Shown: piece by piece, positions 32,132-44,527 of the stretch
Layout of the letters: each line of letters begins with the position of its first letter
How positions within the stretch are numbered: position 1 is the stretch's first letter
NCBI GenBank assembly: GCA_947095535.1
Contig: OX352773.1
Span: 91,050,670-91,114,669, forward strand
Direction: 5' to 3'
Source: Poecilobothrus nobilitatus
Taxonomy: Eukaryota; Arthropoda; Insecta; Diptera; Dolichopodidae
Length of the DNA: 64,000 nucleotides
The notes under the pieces: generated by a model
The model's database searches: none
Told to the model about the DNA's origin: nothing
Seen by the model: the letters and a program-made list of their open reading frames with translations, nothing else
Translations under genes and position numbers: made by a program

Positions 32132-32767
32132 AGCACATTTCCTAATTATTTATCACTTTGTCCGTCCGTCTATTCCCTAGTTTAAAAAAAAAACATCTTT
32201 TACACCGTTTTAAATAAATCAATTAGGGTATTGGGTAATGTGTACCTTTGGTAGATCTCATAAAGATCTTAAAATTTTAAAAAAGCCTTATATTTAGCTC
32301 AAATTCTTATTGAAAACGTCAAGCGACAAAAAGCAATACATTAAAATATTTATGTATATAACATTATGTAAATCCAAAATTAAGGAAATTTTCTACACTC
32401 ATAATCAAACGTTTAAGAATAGATAAATAAATTTTTCAAAAGAATTATTTAAGGAGAAAAAGATTTTTCAATGTCAAATAATTGAAATAACGGCACACTT
32501 TTTATATAATTAAATTAAACGTCAAACATTTTTCGTTTCATAGAAACACATTTTCTGAGTTTTATAGGATTTTCTTAAAATTTATAAAGTGTATCTTAAT
32601 ATTTCACTTCTAACATTTCTGAACTCTCACTCTTTTCATAATTTTCTTTAAGAAAAAATAAATAATTTTGATATATTCTTATTTTTCACAAATATTCACA
32701 ATAATTTAAATAATAACGATTTGAAAATGATGACCCTTAAAAGCCCTTAATTTTATGCACTACCTTG
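32132..32767 (-). mobile_element. Family A element, short (single-unit) copy
   Basis: On the plus strand it opens with the reversed 3' end (AGCACATTTCC, CACTTTGTCCGTCCGTC). It passes through one internal unit (AACGTCAAGCGACAAAAAG) and closes with the reversed 5' end (CCCTTAAAAGCCCTTAATTT, ATGCACTACCTTG). It is about 636 bases long and diverged, but both ends are present. Confidence 0.65.
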
Positions 32768-35567
32768 TTTTTTTCTCATTTTTCTTTACACATTAATTCT
32801 TCGCTGTTGTTATGGTACTGTTTCTTTTTTATATTAACTTCGTTCGTCGTTTCGTGTTTTGTTTTTTTTTTTTTATGTTGGTTTTTTGTTTTTTTTTTTT
32901 TTTTTATAAAGGTGTAGATTTACACTTGAAAGTTATTAAAGTGATACAAAAGAGCATGAAAAAATGAAAATAAAAATGAAATGGAAAATAAATAAATACA
33001 AAAATAAAAAAAAGAAGGAATGAAACAGAAATAAAAGTACCGAATCATAAATTTTCAAAAAAATTTTATTAAAGATGAAAGATCTTTAATGTTGTAATCA
33101 TGAAAAATTCCAATGAAAATTATTTTTGTTTTTCTTTTCGTTTTTTTTTTTTCCAATTCATTTTAAAAATATATTTTTTCTTTATTTATTTTACTTTTTA
33201 ATCTTAAATTCTGCATCAATCTTTTTTTTTTCTTTTTTTTTTTTATTTTATTTTTAAATATAATTTTTAGTATATTGATTACAAATTGATTGGAAATGTT
33301 TTCTTGATAAATATTTAAAAAGTAGACCAGAAAACAAAAAAAAAACTACAAATGAATGATTTTTTTTTCATAAGTGGAAAATGACAATTTTCATAAGAAT
33401 GATCCTTTTTTAAAAAATGTAGTATTTTTTATTTTTGCTTTTTTAAATAGAATCGTTAAATAAATTTCATTCCAATTTGTTAAATTTCAATTCAAATTAA
33501 ATTTGTGATATGTGTTCAATTAATTTTGAAGAAAGGCTAAAAATAAAACCCTTAAATTAGAAAGTATTAAATTATTTCAATTTGTTTTTGTAAATTATTT
33601 TTGAAATTCTCTGCAATTCTCTACATATGGTCTTTGTACTATTAAATTCCTATTAATTTATTAAAAAACCGGCTAGAAAGGATTCTAAAAACTAACAAGG
33701 ATTATTCAATAAATCTTAATGGATTGTGTTTTTGTTTTTTTTTTTGTTTTGTTGTTGTCTGTGTTCTTTTTAAGGATTCTTTTTGACAAATTGTACAAAC
33801 TATTTTCTTTTCAATACTATATAATTTTTTATTAAAATTATCTTTCAACCATTTAATATTTTTTAATTATGAAAAAAATAATCTAATTAAAAATGCATAT
33901 ATCAATTATTTTATCTATGAAATTATTTAAGAGAACTCTAAAATGCATTGGTTACGTAGTACAAATAAAATAACAAATTTTACTTTTAATCTGTACTAAG
34001 CTAAAATATTCAAATTTGTATATTAAATCCTTTTTTTAGTTTTTTGTAATATTATTTTACATATTTCATTTGTTTGTTTTTTTTTTCTTTTTTTTTGGTT
34101 TTACTTTAGCACCCCATATACAAACACTAATACGCATACCACAAAATTATTTAATTTTAAATTTAAAATAATTTAAATCATATAATTTTAAGGAATATTG
34201 TATCAATATTACTATAATATGTATTTATTATCTTTATTGTTGCACAAAATAAAAATAAAAAAAAATAAAAAATTAACAAAATGTACATATCAGATAACAT
34301 ACGAGGAATGAACCAAAAGTCTAAGGAATTTTTAGAAAAAGAAGTATTTTGTTAGATAATTTTTAACTAAATGCGTTATTAACTTCTTTATTTTTTGAAT
34401 GCCCTAGCATAAAACATCTTCTCCAGACTCTTGAATTGCTATATTAAGTAAAATTATTCAACACATTTATTTTAGATTTGTAGGATGGGTGCAGTTAGTA
34501 ATAAAAATTGCACACACCCCACATTAAAGACAACTTGATATCGTTTTAATCAAAACTTAAGATAATATTTTTATTGACGAAGGCTAAACTAACGGTTAAG
34601 TAATCACTAAAATCTAGGTCTTTAGTGTACCTTGTAAAAGTAGGGAAACCTGTTCGGCAAGAGTTGGTTTTAGTTTCCCTAGATTTATGATAACAAAATT
34701 TAAATGACTATCTGAGTATGATTTTTAGGTTTAGACTAATTATTGGATATCAAAACTATGCTCAATCAAAAAAGGTAAGGAATGCATTTAATTTTATAAA
34801 TTCAAACATTAAATTTTGATTTCTATTCTTTTCAAATTTAATTTTTTTTTATTGTTTCTTCGCCCCACTCCTGTAAGTAGCATAGGACATCCATTAAGAT
34901 ATTTATTATTCAGATTTGACTATAAACTTCAGTTTCTGAAAGGCCGTTTCTTATTCGATTGTAGAAGTAATAGTAATTTCGAAATTTTCTAATTAAACTT
35001 TATATGACAGGGTGTGTTAAAATTTTTTGAGCAAATTTTGATTTTAAAAATTTAATAATTATTAAAACTTATATTGCTGCTATCGTATAGATTTTAATAA
35101 TTTGTTTAAACATGAATTAACAATTTCAATAAATTGTTTTGCTTATTTAACTAGAAATCAAAACCCAACAAATTAAATGCTTAAATGTTTACTATTTGAC
35201 AATTTATAATTTGTAAAGTATAAATGAAAACAAATATAACTTTAATTTAATACTACAATTTCATTTTTTTTTTCTTTATTTTTTAATTATTTTTTTTTTT
35301 ATAAATATTTATTTATTAAAGTGAAGTAAATTAAATATTTATTATAAAATTTTTGAAATAAAGTGTAAATGTTCCATTTCATAAGCATTTATTTATTCTT
35401 TGATAATATTCAAAAACAATTAAAGTATAACATTTTCAAAGAATTGGTTATTCTCATGTATTAGTATCAGAAGTAGTATTTTTCGGACTAAAAAAGGTTT
35501 TCATTTAAAAGTTTAGAATTTCAGACTTCTTTAAAGATCCTTTCTTGGATAATACTTAATCTATTAT
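32768..35567. other. Long AT-rich stretch without recognisable genes
   Basis: T runs occur near 32,860-32,905 and 33,225-33,245. A word TACGAGGAATGAACCAAAAG at 34,300 resembles a mariner-type terminal repeat, but no partner was found. No exon could be supported. Confidence 0.5.
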
Positions 35568-36255
35568 ATAAAGCGGAAAATGTATTTATTTGTTTGTTTG
35601 TTATTTATGTATTCCTACACGGTGTACCCGATTGTAACCAAATTTTGTAGGAATGTTCCTCTGAAACTGGTAGCTTCAGCGCACTAATTTTTTTTAGATC
35701 CGGCAACATGTTCCGGCATCAGTACCCTTTAAGCGTTTTTTGTTTTTTAGTATACCGTTTCATCGATTTAGTTCTAACTTAGTAGAAAAGTAGTACTCTA
35801 CCAAAAAAATTCGCTTGAGTACAGTCACAGTACCTTAAACTGGCGAATCTTTGAAAACATTTTGTTTTTCAGAAATCCGACAAATGTTTGAAAACTTCCG
35901 TTAACCCATTCCTTTTTAAAGAAATTTTCGTTGTTCATGATCGTATCTATAAAGTTCGAGCGATTGAGTTCAAACTTTGCAAAAAAGTAGTTCCATGCCA
36001 CAGAAGTTCGCTGTAATTATAAGATAATGATCCGTTAACCCGTCCTTACTCGTTTATCACATCCTTGATCGCTTATCACGTCCTTGATCGCTTATCACGT
36101 CCTTGATCACTTATCATGTCCTTGATCGCGAACTTATTAAAAATATATTTTTCCGAATCGAGTTCAATTTGTCAGAGTGCTTTAATGGCTTTTAATTTGC
36201 TCCTTAAATTAACAAATTTTTGGGAAGTTTCGTTAATGCGTTCCGGTGTTACGAC
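35568..36255 (-). repeat. Family G copy, inverted
   Basis: Reverse-oriented relative of the 30,165-31,039 array. TTTGTTTGTTTGTT at 35,588 corresponds to the (AAAC)n edge. ACCCGATTGTAACCAAATTT, TTGTAGGAATGTTCCTC, CGTTAACCCATT, GATTGAGTTCAAACTTTG and CCGTTAACCCGTCC match family G landmarks in reverse. It is more diverged than the first array and contains the 19-bp minisatellite at 36,043-36,128. Confidence 0.7.
36043..36128 (+). repeat. 19-bp minisatellite, about 4.5 copies
   Basis: TCCTTGATCGCTTATCACG is repeated at 36,043, 36,062, 36,081, 36,100 and partly 36,119. The two middle copies are identical, and the outer ones differ at a few bases. It is direct and without spacers, so it is not a CRISPR array. 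Confidence 0.9.
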
Positions 36256-37406
36256 TTTATTATAATGATCTTAATGTACTTTCTTAAATAATCTTATTAT
36301 TATTATTTAGATTACGATAAAATGCTTAAATATTTTAATTATTTAATAATTTAAATATCTACTAAAGCTTTATTATTTGTATTATTTAGAGCTTAATTCA
36401 ATACCTGAACCTTTATCTTCTTATTTTAACAGCTTCAATTCCTACAATGATTAGTTTCCACATGAGATTCTAGACTATTCTTTCTTTTGTTTACTTCTTT
36501 TTTTACGAAGTTCTACTCTAGTTTTCTAACTAAGAATTTGAATGTATACTACAAATAGAATACAAAATATTTTTATACAGATTAAAATGTTACAAATTTT
36601 CCTTGAGCACAAATAAAAATTGAGAATGTGGTAGCCATAATGTTAGCATCCTAAATATCATATACTATTGCCTGTTACTCTATACCGGTCAAGTAGTTGT
36701 ATATTCTTTTAGAGAAACTTTATAAGGATATGTTTAGTAAATTTTTTTTTTATCTTTAAAATCTAATTTTAAATTTATTGCATTTTTTTTATCTGTCATG
36801 AATTTAAGAGTCAACAAAGTTCAATAAGAATCAAACTAAATAAGATTGTCATTTATTTTTATTATTATTCTTTGTTTATTTATAGAAAGAAATAAATAAA
36901 TCCTACAGGTCTTAATTGTATATTTGTCTAGGAAAAGTATATTAAACTAGAGAAAAATGATCCTTAAAAAAATCTTATAAAAAGCAGAACAATAAAAATG
37001 TTTTATTCTATTTCAATTTCAACTTCTTTACATAAAATCAATATTTTATTCATTATTAAATTTAGGATGGAATTTTAAAAGGAAAAAGGTACACACAAAA
37101 ATCTTTCCTTTTTTTTTTACTTTTTTTTATTGTATAAAAGAAAATTTAAATAGAAAATTTAATTTTTTCGTATACAAACATAATGAAAATAAAATACGAA
37201 ACCACGGAAAAACTTTTTTATTAAATTTTCTTAGTATATATTTCATTCTTTTTAAATTTTGACATTTTTTTCAATAAAAGTCAGTTTCGAATTTTTTATA
37301 TTTTTGATAGGTTGAAAAAATTAAAATAAAAACTTTATTGTGATTTATGTATAGGCCAATATAACGAGCTATCAAAAAATGAATTAGATTTTAGAGTTTA
37401 GAGAAC
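36256..37406. other. AT-rich stretch, nothing recognised
   Basis: No coding or repeat signal could be supported. Confidence 0.55.
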
Positions 37407-37954
37407 TCATCTTTTCACTTTCAGATTTTTCATTTTAATTTTAGGAAACGCTAAGACTTTATCGAAACTCTTAAATTACTAAATTTGAGTACAATTCACT
37501 CTTATGCTAGTAAGAAAAATAGGCATTTATAAACTTATATAAAGGAGATTTTCTATATCTAATACAAAAGAGACCATCTAATGGAGGCTTTCAATTTTTT
37601 GTTTCTTTAATAATTAAACAAATAAATGCTGTGAGAATATTATTGCAAAAAGCAAAATTCTTTAACTTAAACAAGGGAAACGTTTTCCAATCCAACTCTA
37701 CTACAAAAAAAACATATCCACACCTGTTTTAAAACCAAAAATTTTAGAATATATAACTCTTCAATTTTTTGCATATTTTCTGGGGCAATATTTTTAAAGG
37801 AATGAAAAATGAAAGATTATTTTGCATAATCTTTAAGATAAGAGTGTATAATCTTTAAGATTTCATGTTTTATAATTCTATGTTTTACAATTTTATATAA
37901 TTGAGAGATTCATGATAAAAATCCTGTATCTTTTAATGTGTTTATCATAAATGA
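37407..37954 (+). repeat. Duplicated segment, copy 1 (intact)
   Basis: A block of about 550 bases whose parts recur further downstream in the same order. Landmarks are TTTTCACTTT(C/T)A(G/A)ATTTTT, AAAAATAGGCATTTAT, AAGGAGATTTTCTAT, AATTAAACAAATAAATGCTG, AATTTTAGAATAT and AATGAAAGATTATTTTG, ending TTAATGTGTTTAT. No coding frame is visible. Confidence 0.7.
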
Positions 37955-37983
37955 TATCAACAAGATTTTAGCGGTTAGAGCGC

Positions 37984-38105
37984 TGAACTTTTCACTTTTA
38001 AATTTTTTATTTTAGTTTAGAGACAGGTAAAACTTTATCGAAACGCGTAAATTATTAAATTCACTTCACAGAAAAATAGGCATTTATCAATTTGAAATTA
38101 AACCA
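37984..38105 (+). repeat. Duplicated segment, copy 2, first piece
   Basis: It matches 37,407-37,545 (CTTTTCACTTT, AAACTTTATCGAAAC, AAATTATTAAATT, GAAAAATAGGCATTTAT). It begins only about 30 bases after copy 1 ends, as in a tandem duplication. The rest of copy 2 continues at 39,087. Confidence 0.6.
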
Positions 38106-39086
38106 AGGAAAGACATAAAAAGTTATTTAACTTACAATTTAAATTAATTAACAAACAGTTACACGAGGTTTTTGATAAAAAATCAAGGAAACTAAAACTT
38201 CTCATAAATAAAGTTAAGTTCGTTGTATTTCTAAAAAATCACTAAATTACCTTAAAGCAATGATTTTAAACTTCAATATTTATAAGTTTTAATACAAAAA
38301 TGAAAAATGGAATACATATTTTTTATTAATAATTTAAACAAATTTACAAAGTTGTTTAATTCATATCGCAATTAATGGAGAATGAAACCTCAAAAGAATA
38401 TACAAGTTTTAAACCGAGTGCACACCACATTACGAAACATAAAGAAAAATATTTTATTTAACACTAAAGTAAAAAAAAAAAAAAATTTTATTATTATTTT
38501 ATATTTTTTATTTTATTTGATATTTGCTTTGAGCAATAATTTAAAAATAAAAAAATTATAAAAGTATAACGAAAAAAAAAATTATACTTTAAAAGAAAAA
38601 ATTATAATACATTAACGTTTTATAGCGAAAGAACACATGCATGTACACATGAGTGCATCAACGCGTTTAAAAGGATAAAAAATAAAAATAAAAATAAGAG
38701 CTTTTATTTTTAGTTAGTAAAAAACTCACTTTAATTCTACACAAGTTACTACGGTTCTATTTTATTCTAAGAAAAACTACTGTTCTTTTATTAGTAAAAC
38801 GCATTTTGAAAATTCTTTTAATGTTAAAATTTTCACAAAAACTTCTCGTGTACTAATTTTAATGTCTGATCAAAAGAAAATAAGTTTATTATTCTGTTTT
38901 TTTTTATTTTTGTAATATCCATTGTGTAATCCTTCATTTATCAACAATATATTTTTTATAACACCTAAACGAAAAGGTTAAAAATCTATTACTAATTTTA
39001 AAAAAAAAAAAAAAAGAATAACTCTTTTCTATCTGTTGCTAGTTAATAATGTTAAACGCTAGTTAAACGATATTGATAAAGTTCAA
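38106..39086. other. DNA separating two pieces of copy 2
   Basis: AT-rich with A and T runs. It interrupts the second copy of the duplicated segment, so it is probably inserted, but I could not identify element ends. Confidence 0.45.
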
Positions 39087-39262
39087 TATAAAAAGGAGAT
39101 TTTCTATTGTTATACAAAAGAGATCGCATCTAATGAAGGCTTTCAATTTTTTGTTTCGTTAATAATTAAACAAATAAATGCTGTGAAAATGCTATTGCAA
39201 AAAGCAAATTTTTTTAATTTTAACAAGGAAAACGTATGCTAATCCAACTTTACTACAAAAAT
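39087..39262 (+). repeat. Duplicated segment, copy 2, middle piece
   Basis: It matches 37,540-37,708: AAGGAGATTTTCTAT, ATACAAAAGAGA, GGCTTTCAATTTTTTGTTTC, AATAATTAAACAAATAAATG, ATTGCAAAAAGCAAA, AATCCAACT(C/T)TACTACAAAAA. The similarity is high over about 170 bases. Confidence 0.75.
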
Positions 39263-40673
39263 GTTTGATGTTTGTTTATTTCCATTATCATATATTCCAA
39301 GTCTAATCAAAGGACTAAATGACTAATTCTTATATTTACATAGTTAAATGCACATGGCTATCCTATTAGTTAGGTCTCTCATTTCAATTATTTATAGTAC
39401 ATTTATATTATATTGTTATATTATTACTTATATGCTGATTATTTATGTTGTTGATATTTCGATTTTAAAATACCTATTTTATTATTAGTACTTTTTTTTT
39501 CATACTAATCCAGCATTTTCGGAGGTCGGGTTCGAGTAGCTGCCATACAACTTCTTTCTTTAAATGGAAACAACTCAGTGTCTAATGAGCTTAATGAAGC
39601 TAGGGGTCTGAAATCTTACAAATGATGATCAAGTTTTATAGCCACAACATCTGTAAAATCTAGTTGTGCTGGTGCAACAAGTTCGGGTAGCTGCCATACA
39701 ACTTCTCTTTTTAAATGAAAATAACTCAGTGTCTATTGAAGCTAGGAACCTGAAATTTAGTGAAGAGGTGTTGAGTTACATGTCAATAACTTTTGTAAAA
39801 TTTGGTTGGTCTAGAACAGCTGGTTCAGGCTTCCTGCACCTCTTGGAACTTAATGAAACTAGGGGTCTGAAATCTTACAAATGATGATCAAGTTTTATGG
39901 CAGCAACTTCTGTAAAATTTTGTTGTGCTTGTGCAATAGATTCGGGTAGCTGTCATACAACTCCGCAATTTACATAAATATATCTCTGTAGTTAACATCG
40001 GTACTAAAACGTCTAAATGTTTTTAAAAGATGATCAAGTTTTATAGATACAGGATATATTACGTTCATACGGGTATCCCAGAGTTGACACAGTCTCTACT
40101 GCACTCTTCCTCGTTTTATTTTTAATTTACCTATCTGTATTGTTTTAGTTAGTTTTATAGAACATTTTTATTAGTTGATTTATTTTGCAAAATTTTAAAA
40201 AACCAAAAAATTATTTATCTTTTTTAAATTTATAAAAACTTAAGATTAACCTACACCTTACAACTAACTTACACGAATTTATTCTATTACTAGATCAATT
40301 TTCTACTTATTCTATTAATTTAACCACCAGTAGTGATTTTTATTTATTTTTTTATCCCTTTCTGGGATAAACGTATCATATTTAAATAAATTTGTATCTA
40401 TATTATAAGGGTTATATTCTATGCACTTGCATGTGGCTCATCTATTATAATGGTATAATAGGGAGACATGCTCATGGTTTTGAATATAACCTTTGGAATC
40501 AAGATAAATGAAGTGTTCGCGTGCTATAAATCCCGTTTTGCAACTTTTTTTTAATATACTCTTCGTTATGGTAATATATATGGGATATTAAACCATTTTC
40601 GAACGTTTTCAGAGATCTATCAAAGTAATTTCGTATTACTTTCAGGTATTATTAGTATTACTAATAAAAAACT
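39263..40673. other. Insertion block within copy 2
   Basis: About 1.4 kb that has no counterpart in copy 1. It includes the DINE-like element at 39,514-40,118. The remaining DNA on both sides is AT-rich and unassigned. Confidence 0.5.
39514..40118 (+). mobile_element. DINE-like element with tandem interior units
   Basis: A unit of about 145-160 bases recurs about three times: GATGATCAAGTTTTAT(A/G)G, CAAC(A/T)TCTGTAAAAT, GTTGTGCT, TTCGGGTAGCTG(C/T)CATAC, AACTCAGTGTCTA, GCTAGG..CTGAAAT. The 3' end is CATACGGGTATCCCAGAGTT, GACACAGTCT and CTCTTCCTCGTTTT. No 5' hairpin or GTCC stretch is present, so it is truncated. The 72-codon frame at 39,666-39,884 lies inside the repeat units and is not a gene. 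Confidence 0.75.
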
Positions 40674-40895
40674 CTTTTTGAAATCAAAAATTTTAGAATA
40701 TTTAACTCTTCATTTTTTTTGCATATTTTTAGGGTTTTTTTTTAAAGAATAGAAAATGAAAGATTATTTTGAATAGATACAAATGTATGTAAACTTTAAG
40801 ATGTCTTGTTTTATATTTCTCTGTTTTACGATTTTATATAATTGAGATTAATGGTAAAATCAAGTTTATTCTAATGTGTTTATTATCAATGGTAA
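40674..40895 (+). repeat. Duplicated segment, copy 2, last piece
   Basis: It matches 37,722-37,954: AAATTTTAGAATAT, AACTCTTCA, TTTTTTGCATATTTT, AATGAAAGATTATTTTG, TTTTATATAATTGAGA, CTAATGTGTTTAT. It completes the second copy of the duplicated block. Confidence 0.7.
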
Positions 40896-42479
40896 ATTTC
40901 CACTAAATCAATTATTATTAATTTTCTTTTCTACACAATTTAAATTAAATAAAACATTTTTTTTTTGTTGCTTTTTTTTGGAGACTTTGAATTAGTCTTA
41001 AAAAAAACCTATAAATTATATTTAATAGTATTTCATTATTTTATTTCTTTATTTATCATTAATTTCAAATGACAATTACACTATATTAATTCTCTCATTT
41101 TTAACTAACTATTACAATGTGTATTGTTAGATTTAAACTAATATTCAAGGATATCAATTTAAAATGAGATAAAAAAGAAATAAACAGAAAAAATACAAAA
41201 AAATAATGGTTTTTTTTTCTTTTCGTTTTCAATAATCAATTTATCAGAGATAGAAAATCACAAAAACTAAATTAATTTTCTATTAAAACAAAAAAAAAAA
41301 CAATAAAAATCACGCACGTGTTAATAATAATAATAGAAATAATGATAAGGTCCTTTATTTATTTTTTGTTGTATTGTTTATGTTTTTATTTACGAACTAT
41401 AAAGTTAAAAGACTATAAAATATACCCTTTAAATGATTATTTTGTTAATATTAAATACTATAGACATTTTAACTATATAGAAGGATCTTTACTCATTTAT
41501 AATAAAATAATGATAATACAATGTGTCACAAAAATGAAAATTGTATTTTTGGTACTCTTATTTATCAAATTCTCCTTTAGATTATAAACTTGAATATTTA
41601 TTGTGAATCATATAATACTCTGCGGGAAATTTTGCTATTTGGTGAACTTAAAACTAGGTAATGTACAAAACCTTATTAAGAATTAAAACGAACAGGTAAA
41701 GTAACCTAAAAGACTATGCCTATAACTAATTCTCTTGAAAAATTAATTCATAAATAAAGAGCTGGAAAGTGGAAATAACTCCAGATGATTAATTTTATAT
41801 GGTATTTACTAAACTTATATGGCATTCACTATACTTATATTCCGCTTTTCAAATAAATATGTGCGAATTACGACAGTTAAATGAATGAATTATAGGAGAT
41901 GATTGAGGTGAACTATTTCTGCCGTATTTTATATAAGAACCTATTGTCTTCCTTTTACAAAAGTGCTACATTGTACAGTAATTTTAATTCTGTTATTCGG
42001 TAAAATTAAATCAAATGAGCGTTAAGTCAAACTTCAACCAAATATAATTAAGTTTTGAATTATTATAGTAACAATTCAGCCAGGTATCATATCTGGTAAT
42101 GAACATGAAATGATTTTATATTTATCATCAAAAAATTTAAGTGGAAATTATTACAGTTTTTCATGAACAAATTTATGTATATGTACCTATAAAAAAGCAA
42201 ATTTATATAATTAAGTACACGCGAAAAAATTTAAGCCATTACTTGAGTTATGCGACTGCGACTGCGACTGCGACTTACCATAATATAATATTAAAGCGAG
42301 TAGATAAAAAATAACGATTCTAAAGAAATCCTGAAAAAACTCATGAATTTATAGATCATCCACATGAAAATCAAAAAATAATTATGAAAATAAAGAAAAT
42401 AATAAATCTAAATATGTATGTAATAAAAAAATATTTAGGAGGAGTTTTATAGTTGTTTACCAAATCAGGCTTAGAACTC
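40896..42479. other. AT-rich stretch with a short hexanucleotide repeat
   Basis: (TGCGAC)n, about four copies, lies at 42,250-42,275. The 89-codon frame at 41,318-41,587 is rich in Ile, Leu and Phe, as expected from AT-rich DNA, and has no domain I recognise. Confidence 0.5.
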
Positions 42480-42620
42480 TTTTACCAGAATATATATTTA
42501 AATCTAATTTTGTAACTAACACTAAAATTCTTCTTAATTCATAATTTCGCATATAAATATACACATTCTGGAAAAATCGTATAACCCTGATTTTGTAACG
42601 AATTTTAAATTCTCTCTTGT
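42480..42620 (+). repeat. Family T fragment
   Basis: TTTCGCATATAAATATACAC, ATTCTGGAAAAATCGTATAA and CCCTGATTTTGTAACGAATT match the units at 51,974-52,160 and 56,280-56,395. A second, diverged unit lies just upstream (CCAGAATATATATTTAAATC). Confidence 0.5.
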
Positions 42621-43220
42621 GGTCTTTAATAAAATATGTAGGTTAACAAACACCTACATATTTGTATTGTATTTATATGTATTATATACATAAATACCTT
42701 TATATTATATAGCTACAAAATTTAAGTTATTATGTTTAAATTAATTGGAGAATTAATTTTGAGTTTCAAAAATCGGGTTACTTCAAAATATAACGGGCAA
42801 TATATTCCAATTTTTTTGTTATGGGATTTTACTTCAGTTTTTTTACCATTGAAAGGCAAATAACTCCATTTAATTTAGTGTATACTTAATTTCATTGTTA
42901 GTGAGAATGAAATCCACTTAGATTTGATGATGTTATTTTCCACCTGGCTGTATTAAATTTCCATTTTGATTTAAGGTCACCTGGAATTATTTCCCCTATC
43001 TTAAAAAGATACTATGCAAAATTTAGACATCTGTTTTAAAACATAAAGTACATTAAAAGCAAGGCACTCTGTTTTACTTGGTTTTTAATCAATCAACATA
43101 GTTAATTAAAAGAGCCTCGATAATACAAAAGGTTTTAATTAAGTTATGTGTGACATGTGACACAACTCACAACAAAACAAATTATTTTCTCCTGTAATTT
43201 TTTTTCTATATTAAATATAA
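42621..43220. other. Unassigned AT-rich stretch
   Basis: Some words (TAACTCCATTTAATTTAGTG) recur inverted near 56,620-56,670, suggesting a further dispersed repeat, but boundaries are unclear. Confidence 0.4.
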
Positions 43221-44527
43221 CAAGGTAGAATGTAAACCAACGGTTTTTAAAAGCGCACATTTCCAAAACTCAATACAAACTGTTTGGAAGTGTGACTTAA
43301 ACAAAAATTTGAAAATTTCATATAATAAGAAAAAATGTGAAAATAGGACATTTTTGAAATTTTGAGGGGCCGTAATTCCGGAATCCTATATAACTAAGAA
43401 AAGCCGTTAACACACGTAAAGATATATTATTGAACCTTTAATTTTCATGCCTTGCCGAAGAAAAATTTGTACAGGTATCTAAGTTACAGGTGTCTAAAAA
43501 CACCAAATTTTCAATTTTTGAGACGTAATAACTCTTAGAGAGGGGGTGCTACAAAAAAATTTTCTGAGGAAACTTATACTAATTCTAAAAGTTCTTTCTT
43601 GTCTCAAAATTTCAGGTACCTATCTAAAGGCGTGCTGGAGTTATGAAAAACGAAATTTCATGCAAAATGTGGTTTTCACATAACGGTAAATTTAAATAGT
43701 AAATTACAAAATATCACATAATTTTGATGTTGTTTTATATAGATAATAAAATTTTCGATCTTCTGGCGGTCTTAGATTGCAAAACTATTACGCAGAGCCT
43801 GAGATATATACATCTGAAAATAGGGCTTTTTCGCAATTTTGAAGAGCTGCAACTTTGGAACCCCTTACAACTTAAATAAACCTTTAACACACGTAAAAAT
43901 ATATTACTGTAGCTTTAATATTTATATCTTGCAGAAGTAAAATGTGTACAGGTTCCTAAGTTACAGGTATTTAAAAATAGCAAATTTTCAATTTTTAAGC
44001 CCTAATAGCTCATAAACGGGGGGTGGTCCAAAAAAAATGTTTTGAGCAAACTTATACTACTTCTAAAAGTTCTTTCTTGCCTCAAAATTTCAAGCCTCTA
44101 TCTAGAAGGATGCCGGAGTTATGAAAGTAGAAAAATCATGCAAAAATTGGTTTTCACATAACGGTAAATTTAAATACTAAATTTTAAAAAATTGTATAAT
44201 TTTCATTTTAATTTACAAAGATAAAAGAAATACCTGTCGAATGACGTTTTCAGATTGAAAAAATCTTAAGCAGAACATAAGATATTTGCATTTAAAAATA
44301 GGGCTTTTTCAAAGTTTGAGGGGCTGTAGCTCCGTAATGGGAGGGGCTACATGAAAAAGTTGTTCCACAAAATTATTTTTTTTATGAGACCTACCCATGG
44401 TTAAAATTTTTCTCTATCTTTAACGGTGTAGAAGTTTTGTAAACAGACGGACGGACGGACGGACGGACGGACAGAGTGAAACTAATAAGCTCATTTTTTC
44501 AAAATTTTTTTGGAAATGTGCTAAAAA
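43221..44527 (+). mobile_element. Family A element, two-unit copy
   Basis: The 5' end is CAAGGTAGAATGTAAACC plus AACGGTTTTTAAAAGCGC. Two internal units follow, 478 bases apart (CATGCAAAA at 43,659 and 44,137). The 3' end has GTAGAAGTTTTGTAAACAGA, (GGAC)n at 44,447-44,472, GAGTGAAACTAATAAGC and TTTTGGAAATGTGCTAAAAA. The hairpin has one mismatch here (AGCTCATTT against AAATGTGCT). It is non-coding and about 1.3 kb long. Confidence 0.9.

Noticed and set aside
34300..34340. Mariner-type terminal inverted repeat (TACGAGGAATGAACCAAAAG)
   Set aside because: It resembles mariner ends, but no inverted partner or transposase remnant was found within several kb.
34986..35010. GACAGGGTGTGTTAAAATTT as a DNA-transposon end
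   Set aside because: A similar ACAGGGTGT word starts the elements at 11,717 and 62,072, but here no second end is visible.
36043..36128. CRISPR-like array
   Set aside because: The repeats are head-to-tail with no spacers, in an apparently eukaryotic genome.
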